Assembly (NCBI GenBank): GCA_017472375.1
Contig: JAFUQL010000222.1
Location: 1 to 20,389 of the forward strand
From: Oscillospiraceae bacterium
Lineage (GTDB): Bacteria; Bacillota; Clostridia; Oscillospirales; Ruminococcaceae
Length of the DNA: 20,389 nt
Direction: 5' to 3'
A program made the translations under genes and the position numbers. This document shows, in pieces, positions 1 through 8,301 of this stretch. Within the stretch, counting starts at the first letter, position 1, and each line of letters starts with the position of its first letter. A model generated the notes under the pieces. The model worked only from the letters and a program-made list of their open reading frames with translations, had not been told where the DNA came from and did not search any database.

Positions 1-2
1 AG

Positions 3-482
3 GTCAATGAGGACCTGAAACTGAACCTGGAGATCCTCGCCCGCCCGGAGCTGGGCCCCATTCGCTTTGACCCCGAGCCGGGCTACTGGTACGAGGCCTT
101 CGCCACGGGCAGTCTGTCCCGCCGGATGCGCACCGACCTGCTGGAGGTCGAGGAGCGCTCCCGGGGGGCTTATCTGACGTTTTTGCAGGCGGCCAGGCTG
201 GATGAGGAACAGACTGCCCATATGCTCACTGCCCGCCGCCGCCATGCCTGCCTGTGCCAGTATGGACTGCTCACCGGGCCGGGCAAGGTGGAATTTTCCA
301 CAAGAAGAGCACTGTTCGGTGAAATTCTTGCTGACCCGGCGGCCCTTTCCGCTTTGCGGGAGCAGACCCGCCGCGACCCAAATCGCCTGATGGCGATCCC
401 GTACCGGGTGTGCCTGGCTTTGCGCAGCCCGCTGCTGCTGGCGGCATTCTGCGCGCTGAAAGGGCTGCGCCCCGGCGGCTGA
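3..482 (+). CDS. C-terminal part of a family 2 glycosyltransferase (5' end outside window)
   Basis: An open frame enters from the left edge (codons start at position 3) and stops at TGA 480-482, giving about 159 residues. The first visible residues, VNEDLKLNLEIL, match the conserved acidic 'ED' motif region that lies about two thirds along GT2 (GT-A fold) glycosyltransferases, where the Asp/Glu acts as base near the acceptor site. The Tyr-rich stretch PGYWYEAFATGSLS then resembles the 'YRxRxxSxS' segment that follows this motif in bacterial GT2 enzymes. The rest is a helical, Arg/Leu-rich tail with no catalytic motif. The N-terminal nucleotide-sugar domain and DxD motif lie outside the window. 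The gene is followed 34 bases later by another GT2 with a good ribosome binding site, so it is probably the preceding member of the same glycan operon. Donor and acceptor sugars cannot be told. Confidence 0.7.
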   Translation, partial: VNEDLKLNLEILARPELGPIRFDPEPGYWYEAFATGSLSRRMRTDLLEVEERSRGAYLTFLQAARLDEEQTAHMLTARRRHACLCQYGLLTGPGKVEFSTRRALFGEILADPAALSALREQTRRDPNRLMAIPYRVCLALRSPLLLAAFCALKGLRPGG

Positions 483-516
483 ATGATTTGAACCAAATAA
501 GAGAGGAGTGGTACTC

Positions 517-1491
517 ATGCCTGAGATCAGCGTGATCGTGCCTGTATATAAAGTAGAGGAATACCTGAAGCCCTGCGTGGACAGCATCCTGAACCAGACC
601 TTCCACGACTTTGAGCTCATCCTGGTGGACGACGGCAGCCCGGACAACTGCGGCCAGATGTGCGAAGCCTATGCCCGCGTGGACTCCCGTGTGCGGGTCA
701 TCCACAAGGAGAACGGCGGCCTGTCCAGCGCCCGCAACGCAGGCATCGAGGTCGCTGCTGCCCCGTACATCGCCTTTGTGGACTCGGACGACTATGTTCG
801 GCCGGAGTATCTGGCCACCCTGCTGGTCACTGCCCGACGCTACGGCGCGGACATCACCATCTGCGGCATCGAGGATGTGAATGAGTGGGGCGAGAGCCTG
901 CCCCTGCCGCTCTATACCCAGGAGTTGGAAGAGAAAGCTGGCCCCGGCATTGAGATGCTGGAGGGCCTGTACACCGAGGCCAATGTCTACTACACCGTGG
1001 CGTGGAACAAGCTGTATCGCGCTGAGGTGTGGAAGGAGCTGCGCTACCCGGTGGGACGCATCCACGAGGACGATGCGGTGGCGCACATCCTGCTGTACCA
1101 GGCGAAGATGGTGGCCTGCGTGCCCGACCCGCTGTACTGTTACCGTCTGCGCGAGGGCAGCATCTGCCGCACCGATCTGAACCCCGGCCGCTTCGACGGC
1201 GTGACCTCGCTGGTGGAGCGCTGCCATTACTTTGCCGAGCAGGGCCTGCCCAAGGAGCTGCAGGATAAGGCGGTGCGCGCCTGCTGGCAGCGCTATCTGG
1301 CGCTTTCCTCCCAGGCGAAAAAGCTGGACATCCCGGTGATCTATGAGCGCTGGGTGGAGGAGCAGGGGCGCATGAAGACGGTGCTGCAGGCCGCAAAGGA
1401 CTGCGACTGTATGAGCGCCCGCGAGAAATTCAGCTGCTGGCGCTGGGGCAAGCTGCCCCTGCTCCGGCCGAAAGAGAGGAACAAGCGATGA
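517..1491 (+). CDS. Family 2 glycosyltransferase
   Basis: A 324-residue cytoplasmic GT2 enzyme predicted to transfer a sugar from a nucleotide-sugar donor to a growing surface glycan. It has the N-terminal Rossmann-like start ISVIVPVYKVEEYL (residues 4-17), VDDGS at 37-41, HKENGGLSSARN at about 63-74, the metal-binding DSDD at 89-92 and the catalytic-type acidic HEDD at 183-186, followed by YRLREGS at about 209-215. No membrane segment is visible. I chose the ATG at 517 because AGAGGAG lies at 502-508 with good spacing; the in-frame GTG at 508 overlaps that site. The stop overlaps the next gene's ATG (ATGA at 1488-1491), which indicates translational coupling with the GT4 gene. The length is normal for capsule/teichoic GT2 enzymes. 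Specificity is not predictable. Confidence 0.93.
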   Translation: MPEISVIVPVYKVEEYLKPCVDSILNQTFHDFELILVDDGSPDNCGQMCEAYARVDSRVRVIHKENGGLSSARNAGIEVAAAPYIAFVDSDDYVRPEYLATLLVTARRYGADITICGIEDVNEWGESLPLPLYTQELEEKAGPGIEMLEGLYTEANVYYTVAWNKLYRAEVWKELRYPVGRIHEDDAVAHILLYQAKMVACVPDPLYCYRLREGSICRTDLNPGRFDGVTSLVERCHYFAEQGLPKELQDKAVRACWQRYLALSSQAKKLDIPVIYERWVEEQGRMKTVLQAAKDCDCMSAREKFSCWRWGKLPLLRPKERNKR

Positions 1492-2729
1492 AGGTGTTTC
1501 TGATCCCGCCGCCGGCGCTGCCGGTGCCTGCGGTCAAGGGCGGTGCGGTGGAAACGCTCATCACCCATCTGCTGGAAGAAAACGAGCTTTGCGGAGAACT
1601 GGAGCTGGTGTGTGTCAGTGTTCCGGACCGCGAGGCGGAACGGCGTGCGGAGGGCTACCGCCATGCGACGGTCCACTATGTGCCCACCGTACAGGGCGTA
1701 CGGCGTAAAGTATGGGGGCCCATGTGCGGCCAGATGCGCCGCATGGGCCAGCCGGCCCCGCTGGACCCTTGGTATGAGAAGGTACGCAAGCTGGTGATGG
1801 AGGAGCGCCCTGATCTGGTGATCGTCGAGGGAGGCGACCTGACCGAATCGGCGGCCATCGCCCGCATGGTGGGCCGTGAGCGCACCTGGGCGCATCTGCA
1901 TATGCAGTTCAAGGCCAACCGCCAGCTGTCCGATATGTACGGCAGTGTGCTGTCCATCAGCCGGTTCGTGGCCGACCAGTGGCAGTCCATGGAGCCCTGC
2001 CGCATCCATTTGCTGCCCAACTGTGTGGATGTGAAAAAGTTTACGCACCTGCCTGCTGAGGAGGGTGAGGGCGCCCGTCTGCGCCGGGAGCTGGGCTTTG
2101 CCGAAGACGACTTTGTGGTGCTGTACTGCGGCCGCATCTGTGAGGAAAAGGGCGTTCACCGGCTGGTGGAGGCTATGGTGAAGATCGACGACCCGAAGGT
2201 GAAGCTGTTGATCATCGGCAGCCCCTTCTTTGCCGCGAAGGACGACAGTCCCTTTTTTGAGCGGATGCGCACCGAGGCCGAGCCGCTGCGGCAGGCAGGC
2301 CGCATCCAGTTCACCGGCTATTTGCACAACGACCGACTGCCTGCCTATTACCGGCTGGCGGATCTGGCCTGCTTCCCGGCCATCTGGGAAGAGCCGGCCG
2401 GCATCGTGGCCATCGAAGCCATGGCCTGCGGCTGCCCCATTGTGGCCACTGCCAGCGGCGGCATGGGTGAATATCTGACCGGAAGCGGTGCGGCGCTGGT
2501 CAGCCGGGACGAGGACTGGCACTATGAGGGCAGTGTCCCTGTGCCTGGAGTGGAGCCGCTGGAGGACCAGCTCGCCCGTATCATCGTGGAGCTGAAGATG
2601 GACCCTGAGCACCGGGAGCGCATGGCGCAGGCCGGCATCGAGCGGGCTAAAAAATTCAGCCGGCAGGCCTACTACCGAAATTTTCTTGCGGCGCTGCACA
2701 GCGTTGAACTTGAGGATGACGTTCTGTAA
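1488..2729 (+). CDS. Family 4 glycosyltransferase (GT-B fold)
   Basis: A 413-residue GT-B glycosyltransferase of the GT4 (Glycos_transf_1) type, normally retaining. The N-terminal acceptor domain begins MKVFLIPPPALPVPAVKGGAVE, where the Gly-Gly resembles the usual glycine loop. The C-terminal donor domain begins around LYCGRICEEKGVHRLVEA (about residue 207) and contains IQFTGYL and the diagnostic E-x7-E motif in EEPAGIVAIEAMACGCP (E302 and E310). The following ATASGG fits the ribose/phosphate-binding loop. The ATG overlaps the upstream GT2 stop, and the GAGAGGA upstream serves as ribosome binding site. The next gene, an aminotransferase, starts 17 bases downstream. Likely role: adding one residue of the repeat unit on the cytoplasmic face of the membrane. 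The sugar is unknown. Confidence 0.93.
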   Translation: MKVFLIPPPALPVPAVKGGAVETLITHLLEENELCGELELVCVSVPDREAERRAEGYRHATVHYVPTVQGVRRKVWGPMCGQMRRMGQPAPLDPWYEKVRKLVMEERPDLVIVEGGDLTESAAIARMVGRERTWAHLHMQFKANRQLSDMYGSVLSISRFVADQWQSMEPCRIHLLPNCVDVKKFTHLPAEEGEGARLRRELGFAEDDFVVLYCGRICEEKGVHRLVEAMVKIDDPKVKLLIIGSPFFAAKDDSPFFERMRTEAEPLRQAGRIQFTGYLHNDRLPAYYRLADLACFPAIWEEPAGIVAIEAMACGCPIVATASGGMGEYLTGSGAALVSRDEDWHYEGSVPVPGVEPLEDQLARIIVELKMDPEHRERMAQAGIERAKKFSRQAYYRNFLAALHSVELEDDVL

Positions 2730-2746
2730 ATGAGGAGGAATGCCCC

Positions 2747-3853
2747 ATGGGCAAACAGATCAATGTGACACGTTCTTCCATGCCCCCCTTTGAGGAGTAT
2801 GTGGAGGAGATCCGCTCTCTGTGGGACAGCCGCTGGCTGACCAATATGGGTGAGAAGCACAACCAGCTGGAACAGAAGCTGCAGGAAGTGCTGGGCGGCA
2901 AGCGAGTGTCCCTGTTCACCAACGGACACATGGCGCTGGAGCTGGTGCTGCAGGCCATGGGGCTGGAGGGTGAGGTCATCACCACCCCCTTCACCTTTGT
3001 GTCCACCACCCACGCCATCGTGCGCGCGGGGCTGACCCCGGTGTTCTGTGACGTGAAGGAGAGCGACGGAACGCTGGATCCGGACAAACTGGAGGCGCTC
3101 ATTACCCCCCGCACCTGCGCCATCGTGCCGGTGCACGTCTACGGCAACCTGTGCGACGATGAGGCCATCTCCGCCATTGCAAAAAAGCACGGCCTGAAGG
3201 TCATCTACGATGCGGCCCATGCCTTCGGGGCCAGCCGCAATGGGGTGGCGGCAGGCGCACTGGGCGACGCAGCCATGTTTAGTTTTCATGCGACCAAGGT
3301 GTTCCATACCATCGAGGGCGGCGGCATCTGCTGCGCCGACCCTGCGGTACACCGGACTCTGGATCGTCTGCGTGATTTCGGCATTCTGGATGCGGAACAT
3401 GTAAGTATGCCTGCCCCCAACGCCAAGATGAACGAGTTCTGCGCGGCCATGGGTCTGTGTAACCTGCGCCGCATGGACGAGGTCATCGCCGCCCGCAAGG
3501 AGGCCGCCGTTCGATACATGGAGCGGCTGGAAGGGGTGCCCGGCGTGCACATCCTGCTGCAGAAGGACGAGGCGTTGATCCCCAACTATGCGTATCTGCC
3601 GGTGACTTTCGATCCGGAGACATTTGGTGAGGGGCGCAATGATGTGATGAGCCGTCTGGCAGCGGAGCATATTGGATCCCGCAAGTATTTTTATCCGCTG
3701 ATGTCTGACCTGACCTGCTATCGTGAACAATACGATTCAGCTGCCACGCCGGTGGCGAAGAAGCTGGCGTCGCAGGTGCTCACACTGCCTCTGTTTGAGG
3801 AGCTGGGAGCCGAAGGGGCTGACCGTATATGCGACATCGTGCTGAGACATTGA
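2747..3853 (+). CDS. DegT/DnrJ/EryC1/StrS-family PLP-dependent sugar aminotransferase
   Basis: A 368-residue fold-type I PLP enzyme of the family that aminates nucleotide-linked keto-sugars (for example making dTDP- or UDP-4-amino-4,6-dideoxy sugars). Visible hallmarks are the N-terminal SRWLTNMGEKHNQLEQ, the TNGHMALELVL cofactor-phosphate region, TTPFTFVSTTHAI, VPVHVYGNLCD, the PLP-ring Asp in YDAAHAFG (D155) and the Schiff-base lysine in SFHATKVFHTIEGG (K184). The C-terminal part ending YFYPLMS is typical of sugar aminotransferases. AGGAGG lies just upstream of the ATG. It sits between glycosyltransferase genes, so the glycan probably contains an amino-deoxy sugar. The dehydratase and nucleotidyltransferase supplying its substrate are not in the window. 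Substrate and position of amination are unassigned. Confidence 0.93.
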   Translation: MGKQINVTRSSMPPFEEYVEEIRSLWDSRWLTNMGEKHNQLEQKLQEVLGGKRVSLFTNGHMALELVLQAMGLEGEVITTPFTFVSTTHAIVRAGLTPVFCDVKESDGTLDPDKLEALITPRTCAIVPVHVYGNLCDDEAISAIAKKHGLKVIYDAAHAFGASRNGVAAGALGDAAMFSFHATKVFHTIEGGGICCADPAVHRTLDRLRDFGILDAEHVSMPAPNAKMNEFCAAMGLCNLRRMDEVIAARKEAAVRYMERLEGVPGVHILLQKDEALIPNYAYLPVTFDPETFGEGRNDVMSRLAAEHIGSRKYFYPLMSDLTCYREQYDSAATPVAKKLASQVLTLPLFEELGAEGADRICDIVLRH

Positions 3854-3872
3854 TGTAAGGAAGGAGGCTGCC

Positions 3873-4955
3873 ATGCCCCGCGTAAGTATTATCATTTCTG
3901 TCTACAACGGTGTGGATTATCTGCCTCGCTGCACCCAGTCTGTTCTGGATCAAACTATGCCGGACTGGGAATGTCTGCTGGTGGATGACGGCAGCCCGGA
4001 CGGGGTGACGCCGGATCTGTGCGATGAGATCGCGTCCGGTGATCCCCGTTTTGCGGCCTATCACAAGGAGAACGGCGGAGCAGACAGCGGATGGCGATAC
4101 GGCATTGAACGGGCGAAAGGTGACTGGATCGTCTTTTTGGATCAGGATGACCTGCTGGCTCCATATGCCCTGGAAACCGCACTTCGTGTAGGTGAGGAAC
4201 ATCCTGATTCTATGGTTCTGTGGCACTGGTCGAACCGGCAGGAGGACCTGATCTTGCCGGAGGGCGAGACACCGGTGCGCCGCCGTACCATTGATGAGAG
4301 CGCCCGCATGTTTACGGAGAGCCTGATGTACTATGCCTGGGGGCGCTTGTTCTCCCGCAAGATCCTGTGCAAATATGGAGTCAGACCGCCGGAGGGCATC
4401 GTATATGGCGGCGATCTGATCTTCTGTATGGAGTACATACGCGCCTGCCTGGCCGAGGGATATAAGGATTATGCGGTCATCCAGTGCCCGCTGTATTTCT
4501 ATGAGCTGGGCAATAGCCAGAGCGTGACCACCCGGCTGCGCCCCACCTATTGTGATGATGAGCTGGTGACCACAGCCTATCTGCTGCAGGGGTTTGCACC
4601 GCCGCTTACGGTCCCGGATGAGGACTTTGGCCGTGTGCTGCACAACTGTATGCGTACCATGGCGGAGGGGTATGCCTATGTGCTTTACCATGAACAGGGC
4701 TTGAACAGCGCCCAGCGGCACGCTAAGATCCGCCGTTATTTGGCGCATCCTGCAATGCTCGCTCTGCTGCAGGCATTTGGCGAAAGAAAGCTGTATTCGC
4801 CCTACTACTTCTGGCTTCGCCGGGGCTGGTATCGGCCTGCTTGTTTCATTGCCAGATTGAAAGCAGAAAGCAGCAGATGGTATCACCGTGTCTACTGGGC
4901 CGGTTGGTGGCTGCACACCGCTTTGCACGGAAAAAAAGAAGAGATCTATCTGTAA
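3873..4955 (+). CDS. Family 2 glycosyltransferase
   Basis: A 360-residue GT2 enzyme with N-terminal VSIIISVYNGVDYL, VDDGSPDG at 37-44, HKENGGADSGWRYGIERAKG (64-83) and the metal-binding DQDD at 90-93. The usual 'S.ARN' segment after ENGG is replaced by DSGWRYG, a common variant. The C-terminal third is Tyr/Trp/Arg-rich with basic amphipathic stretches (FWLRRGWYRPACF), perhaps a membrane-surface anchor; I see no clear transmembrane helix. AAGGAGG lies ahead of the ATG. It is the last gene of this unit: a terminator hairpin follows at about 4983-5018. By eye its codons end in A/T more often than those of the ABC transporter genes downstream, which hints at a different history. Sugar specificity is unknown. 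Confidence 0.92.
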   Translation: MPRVSIIISVYNGVDYLPRCTQSVLDQTMPDWECLLVDDGSPDGVTPDLCDEIASGDPRFAAYHKENGGADSGWRYGIERAKGDWIVFLDQDDLLAPYALETALRVGEEHPDSMVLWHWSNRQEDLILPEGETPVRRRTIDESARMFTESLMYYAWGRLFSRKILCKYGVRPPEGIVYGGDLIFCMEYIRACLAEGYKDYAVIQCPLYFYELGNSQSVTTRLRPTYCDDELVTTAYLLQGFAPPLTVPDEDFGRVLHNCMRTMAEGYAYVLYHEQGLNSAQRHAKIRRYLAHPAMLALLQAFGERKLYSPYYFWLRRGWYRPACFIARLKAESSRWYHRVYWAGWWLHTALHGKKEEIYL

Positions 4956-4982
4956 ATGTGTTCTCAATGAAAAAATTCTCTG

Positions 4983-5018
4983 CAGCCCTGCGGCATGGCC
5001 CGGGGCTGTTTTCTTTTT
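4983..5018 (+). terminator. Rho-independent terminator after the GT2 operon
   Basis: An 8-bp stem (CAGCCCTG at 4983-4990 with CGGGGCTG at 5001-5008, one G-T pair) with a 10-base loop is followed by TTTTCTTTTT. It lies 27 bases after the GT2 stop and separates the glycosyltransferase operon from the ABC transporter unit. Confidence 0.8.
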
Positions 5019-5028
5019 GCACAGGATA

Positions 5029-5037
5029 TGATATAAT
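5029..5037 (+). promoter_or_regulatory. Extended -10 promoter for the ABC-exporter/ulosonic-acid operon
   Basis: TGATATAAT (TG at 5029-5030, perfect TATAAT at 5032-5037) is an extended -10 element of a SigA-type promoter. No good -35 sits 17 bases upstream, because that position is the terminator T-tract. The promoter leaves a 5' leader of about 65-70 bases before the ATG at 5112, whose ribosome binding site is AAAGGA at 5097-5102. Confidence 0.7.
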
Positions 5038-5111
5038 CAACTAAATATGGGCAGGTGTGTTTATCGGCCCATGCACGAGACCAAATTCGATGATATAAAG
5101 GAAAATGAACG

Positions 5112-5975
5112 ATGGCAAACACACAGAATGAGACCTGGACCACGGTCATCCGCCCCAAGACCGGATGGTTCGACATCGACCTGAAAGAGCTGTGGCAGTA
5201 CCGGGATCTGGTATGGATGTTCGTGAAACGCAACTTCACCGTGCTGTACAAGCAGACCATTTTGGGCCCTGCGTGGATCCTGCTGAACCCGCTGCTGACC
5301 ACCGTTATGTTCAATCTGGTGTTCGGCGGCATCGCCGGCATCCCCACCGACGGTGTGCCCAGTTTCCTGTTCTACATGGCGGGCAACACCGTGTGGACTC
5401 TGTTTTCCAGCTGCATCAACAACACCGCCAACACCTTCGTGACCAATGCGGCGGTGATGGGCAAGGTGTACTTCCCCCGGCTGACGGTGCCTATCTCGCA
5501 GGTGTTCACCTCCCTGATCAACTTCGGCATCCAGCTGGCCATGTTCCTGTGTTTCTGGGCTTTCTACGCCATTACCCAGCCGGGCAGCGTGCATATGACC
5601 GCCTGGATGCTGTTCATGCCGGTGGTGCTGCTGGAGGTGCTGATGCTGGGTCTGGGCGTGGGCATCATCGTGTCCAGCCTGACCACCAAGTACCGTGACC
5701 TGGCCATCGCCGTCACCTTCGGCGTGCAGCTCTGGATGTATGCCACCCCTGTGGTGTACCCCATGAGCAGCCTGGCCACCAGCCCCCGCATGGCCTTTCT
5801 GGTCAACCTGAACCCTGTCACCCATCTGGTGGAGGTCTCCCGGCTGGCGCTGCTGGGTACCGGCACCGTGACCCTGTGGGGTCAGGTGTACACCGCAGTC
5901 TGCACGCTGGTACTGCTGGCGGTGGGCGTGGTGCTGTTCAGCCGCATTGAAAAGACCTTTATGGACACCGTGTAA
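5112..5975 (+). CDS. ABC-2 type polysaccharide export permease (Wzm/TagG-like)
   Basis: A 287-residue integral membrane protein, the usual size for the transmembrane subunit of ABC exporters for O-antigen, capsule or teichoic-type glycans. The N-terminal cytoplasmic segment contains LWQYRDLVWMFVKRNFTVLYKQTILGPAWILLNPLL, the characteristic 'LW.YR.L...L..R....RYK.s.lG..W..l.P' amphipathic-helix signature of this family (quoted here as a composite of residues about 27-62 with breaks intended). About six hydrophobic helices follow, including those around LVFGGIAGI, IQLAMFLCFWAFYAI, WMLFMPVVLLEVLMLGLGVGIIV and VCTLVLLAVGVVLF. It is paired 15 bases upstream of its ATPase. Predicted role: moving lipid-linked glycan across the cytoplasmic membrane. 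Whether the cargo is wall teichoic-like or capsular is unknown. Confidence 0.92.
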   Translation: MANTQNETWTTVIRPKTGWFDIDLKELWQYRDLVWMFVKRNFTVLYKQTILGPAWILLNPLLTTVMFNLVFGGIAGIPTDGVPSFLFYMAGNTVWTLFSSCINNTANTFVTNAAVMGKVYFPRLTVPISQVFTSLINFGIQLAMFLCFWAFYAITQPGSVHMTAWMLFMPVVLLEVLMLGLGVGIIVSSLTTKYRDLAIAVTFGVQLWMYATPVVYPMSSLATSPRMAFLVNLNPVTHLVEVSRLALLGTGTVTLWGQVYTAVCTLVLLAVGVVLFSRIEKTFMDTV

Positions 5976-5990
5976 GGGGAGGGCAGAGCA

Positions 5991-7283
5991 ATGAGCAACG
6001 CAAGCGAGAGCCGTACCCCTGTCATTCAGGTGAACGGCCTGAAAAAGAAATACAAGCTGGGCCAGATCGGTGGCGGCACCCTGACCGCCGACCTGCAGAG
6101 CTGGTGGGCCCGCATCCGCGGCAAGGAGGACCCCAACCTGATCATCGGCACCGACACCCGGCTGTTTGGCACCACCTTCATGGCGCTGAACGGCATCGAC
6201 CTGACCGTCTACAAGGGCGAGGCGCTGGGCATCATCGGCCGCAACGGCGCGGGCAAGTCCACCTTTTTGAAGATCCTGTCCCGCATCACCGCCCCCACCG
6301 AGGGCGAGATCAAGCTGAACGGCCGGGTGGCCAGTATGCTGGAGGTGGGCACCGGCTTCAACAACGAGATGACCGGCCGGGAGAACATCTATATGAACGG
6401 TGCCATTCTGGGTATGACCCGCGCCGAGGTGGACTCCAAGATCGATCAGATCATCGAGTTCTCCGAGTGCGGTGAGTTCATCGACACCCCGGTAAAGCGG
6501 TATTCCAGCGGTATGTTCGTCAAGCTGGCCTTTGCTGTGGCCGCCCATTTGGACAGTGAGATCATGGTCATGGATGAGGTCCTGGCTGTGGGCGATATGA
6601 AGTTCCAGCAGAAGTGTCTGGGCAAGATGAGCGACGTGGCCGGCCAGGAGGGCCGCACGGTCCTCTACGTCAGCCACAACATGAGCACCATCCGTCAGCT
6701 CTGCACCCGCTGCATCGTGCTGGACAAGGGCCGCATCATCTACGACGGCGATGTGGAAAAGGCCATTGCCATTTACATGGACACCACCGACGTGAACGTG
6801 GTGAACTACGACCTGACCGCCGTGGGCCGCCAGGTACCCAGCGCCGGCCGCCGGCTGTTCGTGGAGCGGCTGCGCTTTCTGGATAAGGAAAGCAGTGTGT
6901 TCGGCAACAACGAGCCCATGCGGGTGGAGATCACCTGGAGGGCCAACGAGCCCTTCGACGGCGTGAACATGAAGCTGAATATGCACTACCGGGACGGCAG
7001 CCCTGTGGGCATCACCCACCCGGTGGATCTGGGTGCCGCCGAGCCCGGAAAGACCTACCGCACCGTGTTCAGCTTTGACCCCAGTCTGCTGGGCGAGGGG
7101 CAGTACTTCTTCTTCCTCGACGTGTTCGAGAAGGCGCTGACCAGTCCGGTCTGTCTGGACAAGCCCAATGTGGAGTTCCACTTTGAGGTGACCAACACCG
7201 ACATGACCATGCCCGAATGGCCCACCGGCTGGGGCCGCATCCACTTCCCGCCGGTAAAGGTCGAGGGCAGGGAGGCCGAATAA
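5991..7283 (+). CDS. ABC transporter ATPase for polysaccharide export with Wzt-type C-terminal domain
   Basis: A 430-residue ATPase. Walker A is GRNGAGKST (83-91), the signature is YSSGM (171-175, the form common in Wzt/TagH proteins), Walker B is IMVMDE (191-196) and the H-loop His is H229. Residues about 25-60 carry the insertion before the P-loop seen in many Firmicute O-antigen-type ATPases (IGGGTLTADLQSWW, RGKEDPN). After residue about 285 comes a beta-rich domain (FVERLRFLD, VEITWRAN, YFFFLDVFE) that matches the Wzt C-terminal domain; in Gram-negatives this recognises the finished, terminally modified glycan before export. GGGGAGG precedes the ATG. Together with the upstream permease it should form the exporter. 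The tail suggests the exported chain carries a specific terminal mark. Confidence 0.93.
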   Translation: MSNASESRTPVIQVNGLKKKYKLGQIGGGTLTADLQSWWARIRGKEDPNLIIGTDTRLFGTTFMALNGIDLTVYKGEALGIIGRNGAGKSTFLKILSRITAPTEGEIKLNGRVASMLEVGTGFNNEMTGRENIYMNGAILGMTRAEVDSKIDQIIEFSECGEFIDTPVKRYSSGMFVKLAFAVAAHLDSEIMVMDEVLAVGDMKFQQKCLGKMSDVAGQEGRTVLYVSHNMSTIRQLCTRCIVLDKGRIIYDGDVEKAIAIYMDTTDVNVVNYDLTAVGRQVPSAGRRLFVERLRFLDKESSVFGNNEPMRVEITWRANEPFDGVNMKLNMHYRDGSPVGITHPVDLGAAEPGKTYRTVFSFDPSLLGEGQYFFFLDVFEKALTSPVCLDKPNVEFHFEVTNTDMTMPEWPTGWGRIHFPPVKVEGREAE

Positions 7284-7286
7284 ACC

Positions 7287-8270
7287 ATGAAAAAGCTGTT
7301 TCTGTGCGGCACCCAGTACCATGTGCTCAGCGCATCGGCCCGGGTGCTGAACGGCGAGTGCGAGGCCGACATCGGCCTGTCCGAGAGCATCCCCGGCCGG
7401 CAGGCGCTGGCCGAACGCCTGAAAAAGAGCGGGCTGTTCGGGCAGGTGTTCACCCCGGCCGACCGCAGCTGGCCTGCCCCCGCAAAAACCACCGGTTTTC
7501 TGTTCCGGCAGCGTCAGCGCATCGGCGTGCGGCGCGCCGGCTGGCGGGTGAAGCCCGCCGACTACGACGAGGTCGTGGTCTACAACGACTGGACGCCCTT
7601 CGGCCGCTGGCTGCAGGACTGCAAGGCTCCCTATGTGCTGGGCGAGGACACCCGGAACTTTTTGTTCCAGCCCCATGTGCATCTGGACGCCGCCCGTGCC
7701 GAGCCGGACTACGCCCGGCGGCTGGCGAAAGGGGAGGGTTACTTCTACTGGGGCGACTATCCGGGCGTGACCGCCGTGGAGGTGACCGACCCGCAGGTAG
7801 CCGTCTACCACCATGAAAAGCTGCGTGTGTTCGACCTTTTGGGCACGCTGGATGGCTTTGACCGGGAGAAGAAGGCACGCCTGCGGCAGGTGTTCGTGCA
7901 GCAGGAACTGCCCGAAAGCGACGAGCCGGTGTGCCTGCTGATGCCCCGCAGTTTCTATGTGGACGGCGAACTGCCCTCGCAGGAGGTGCAGGATCGTCTG
8001 GTGAAGGACACCGCCGAGCGCTACGCCAAGGGCTACCGGCTGTTCATCAAGACTCACCCCCGGGACACCACCGACTATGAGGCGCTGTTCCCGGATGCGG
8101 TGGTGCTGGACCGGTTCATGCCCTCGGAGCTGCTGGACTACTGCTTTGAGGTGCGGTTCGCCCGCGCCGTGGGCCTGCGCACCGCCTCGGTGCGGAATTT
8201 GCGCTGTGCCGACGAAAAGATCTGCCTTGAGGACGAATACATGGCCCCCTATGAGAATGGGCTGGCCTGA
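7287..8270 (+). CDS. GT52-like (sialyltransferase/LOS-type) glycosyltransferase, putative
   Basis: A 327-residue protein starting MKKLFLCGTQYHVLSA, close to the 'hTPYQ/TQYH' start of GT52 and related bacterial sialyl- and polysialyltransferases. It has the GT52-type LFIKTHPRDTTDY (252-264), where the HPRD motif lines the CMP-sugar site in characterised relatives, followed by MPSELLDYC (278-286), matching the 'iPaEll' segment. The middle is a Rossmann-like Asp-rich region (YNDWTPFG, LGEDTRNF). The family is known to use CMP-sugars. The gene starts only 3 bases after the ATPase stop and lies directly upstream of a CMP-sugar synthetase, so a CMP-ulosonate donor is a reasonable inference. GGAGG at 7271-7275 is the likely ribosome binding site. 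It is distant from well-studied enzymes, and linkage and acceptor are unknown. Confidence 0.66.
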   Translation: MKKLFLCGTQYHVLSASARVLNGECEADIGLSESIPGRQALAERLKKSGLFGQVFTPADRSWPAPAKTTGFLFRQRQRIGVRRAGWRVKPADYDEVVVYNDWTPFGRWLQDCKAPYVLGEDTRNFLFQPHVHLDAARAEPDYARRLAKGEGYFYWGDYPGVTAVEVTDPQVAVYHHEKLRVFDLLGTLDGFDREKKARLRQVFVQQELPESDEPVCLLMPRSFYVDGELPSQEVQDRLVKDTAERYAKGYRLFIKTHPRDTTDYEALFPDAVVLDRFMPSELLDYCFEVRFARAVGLRTASVRNLRCADEKICLEDEYMAPYENGLA

Positions 8271-8301
8271 ACATCACAACGACGAAAACGAGGTCGATAT
8301 T

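Noticed and set aside
4841..5044. Small + strand open frame overlapping the end of the GT2 gene and the terminator
   Set aside because: It runs through the terminator hairpin and the -10 element, has no ribosome binding site and shows no recognisable motif.
5061..8057. A very long open frame on the - strand (about 998 codons), and similar long - strand frames at 11483-13888 and 16235-18520
   Set aside because: They lie opposite well-supported genes, give His/Val/Gln/Ala-rich sequence without family motifs, and have no ribosome binding sites. Strong GC-ending codon bias on the + strand removes stops from the opposite frame.
8077..8301. Upstream extension of the kdsB frame
   Set aside because: The added residues are Cys/Arg/Trp-rich shadow sequence of the GT52-like gene. 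The canonical KdsB N terminus (MKIIGVIPARY) starts at 8302 with GAGG upstream.
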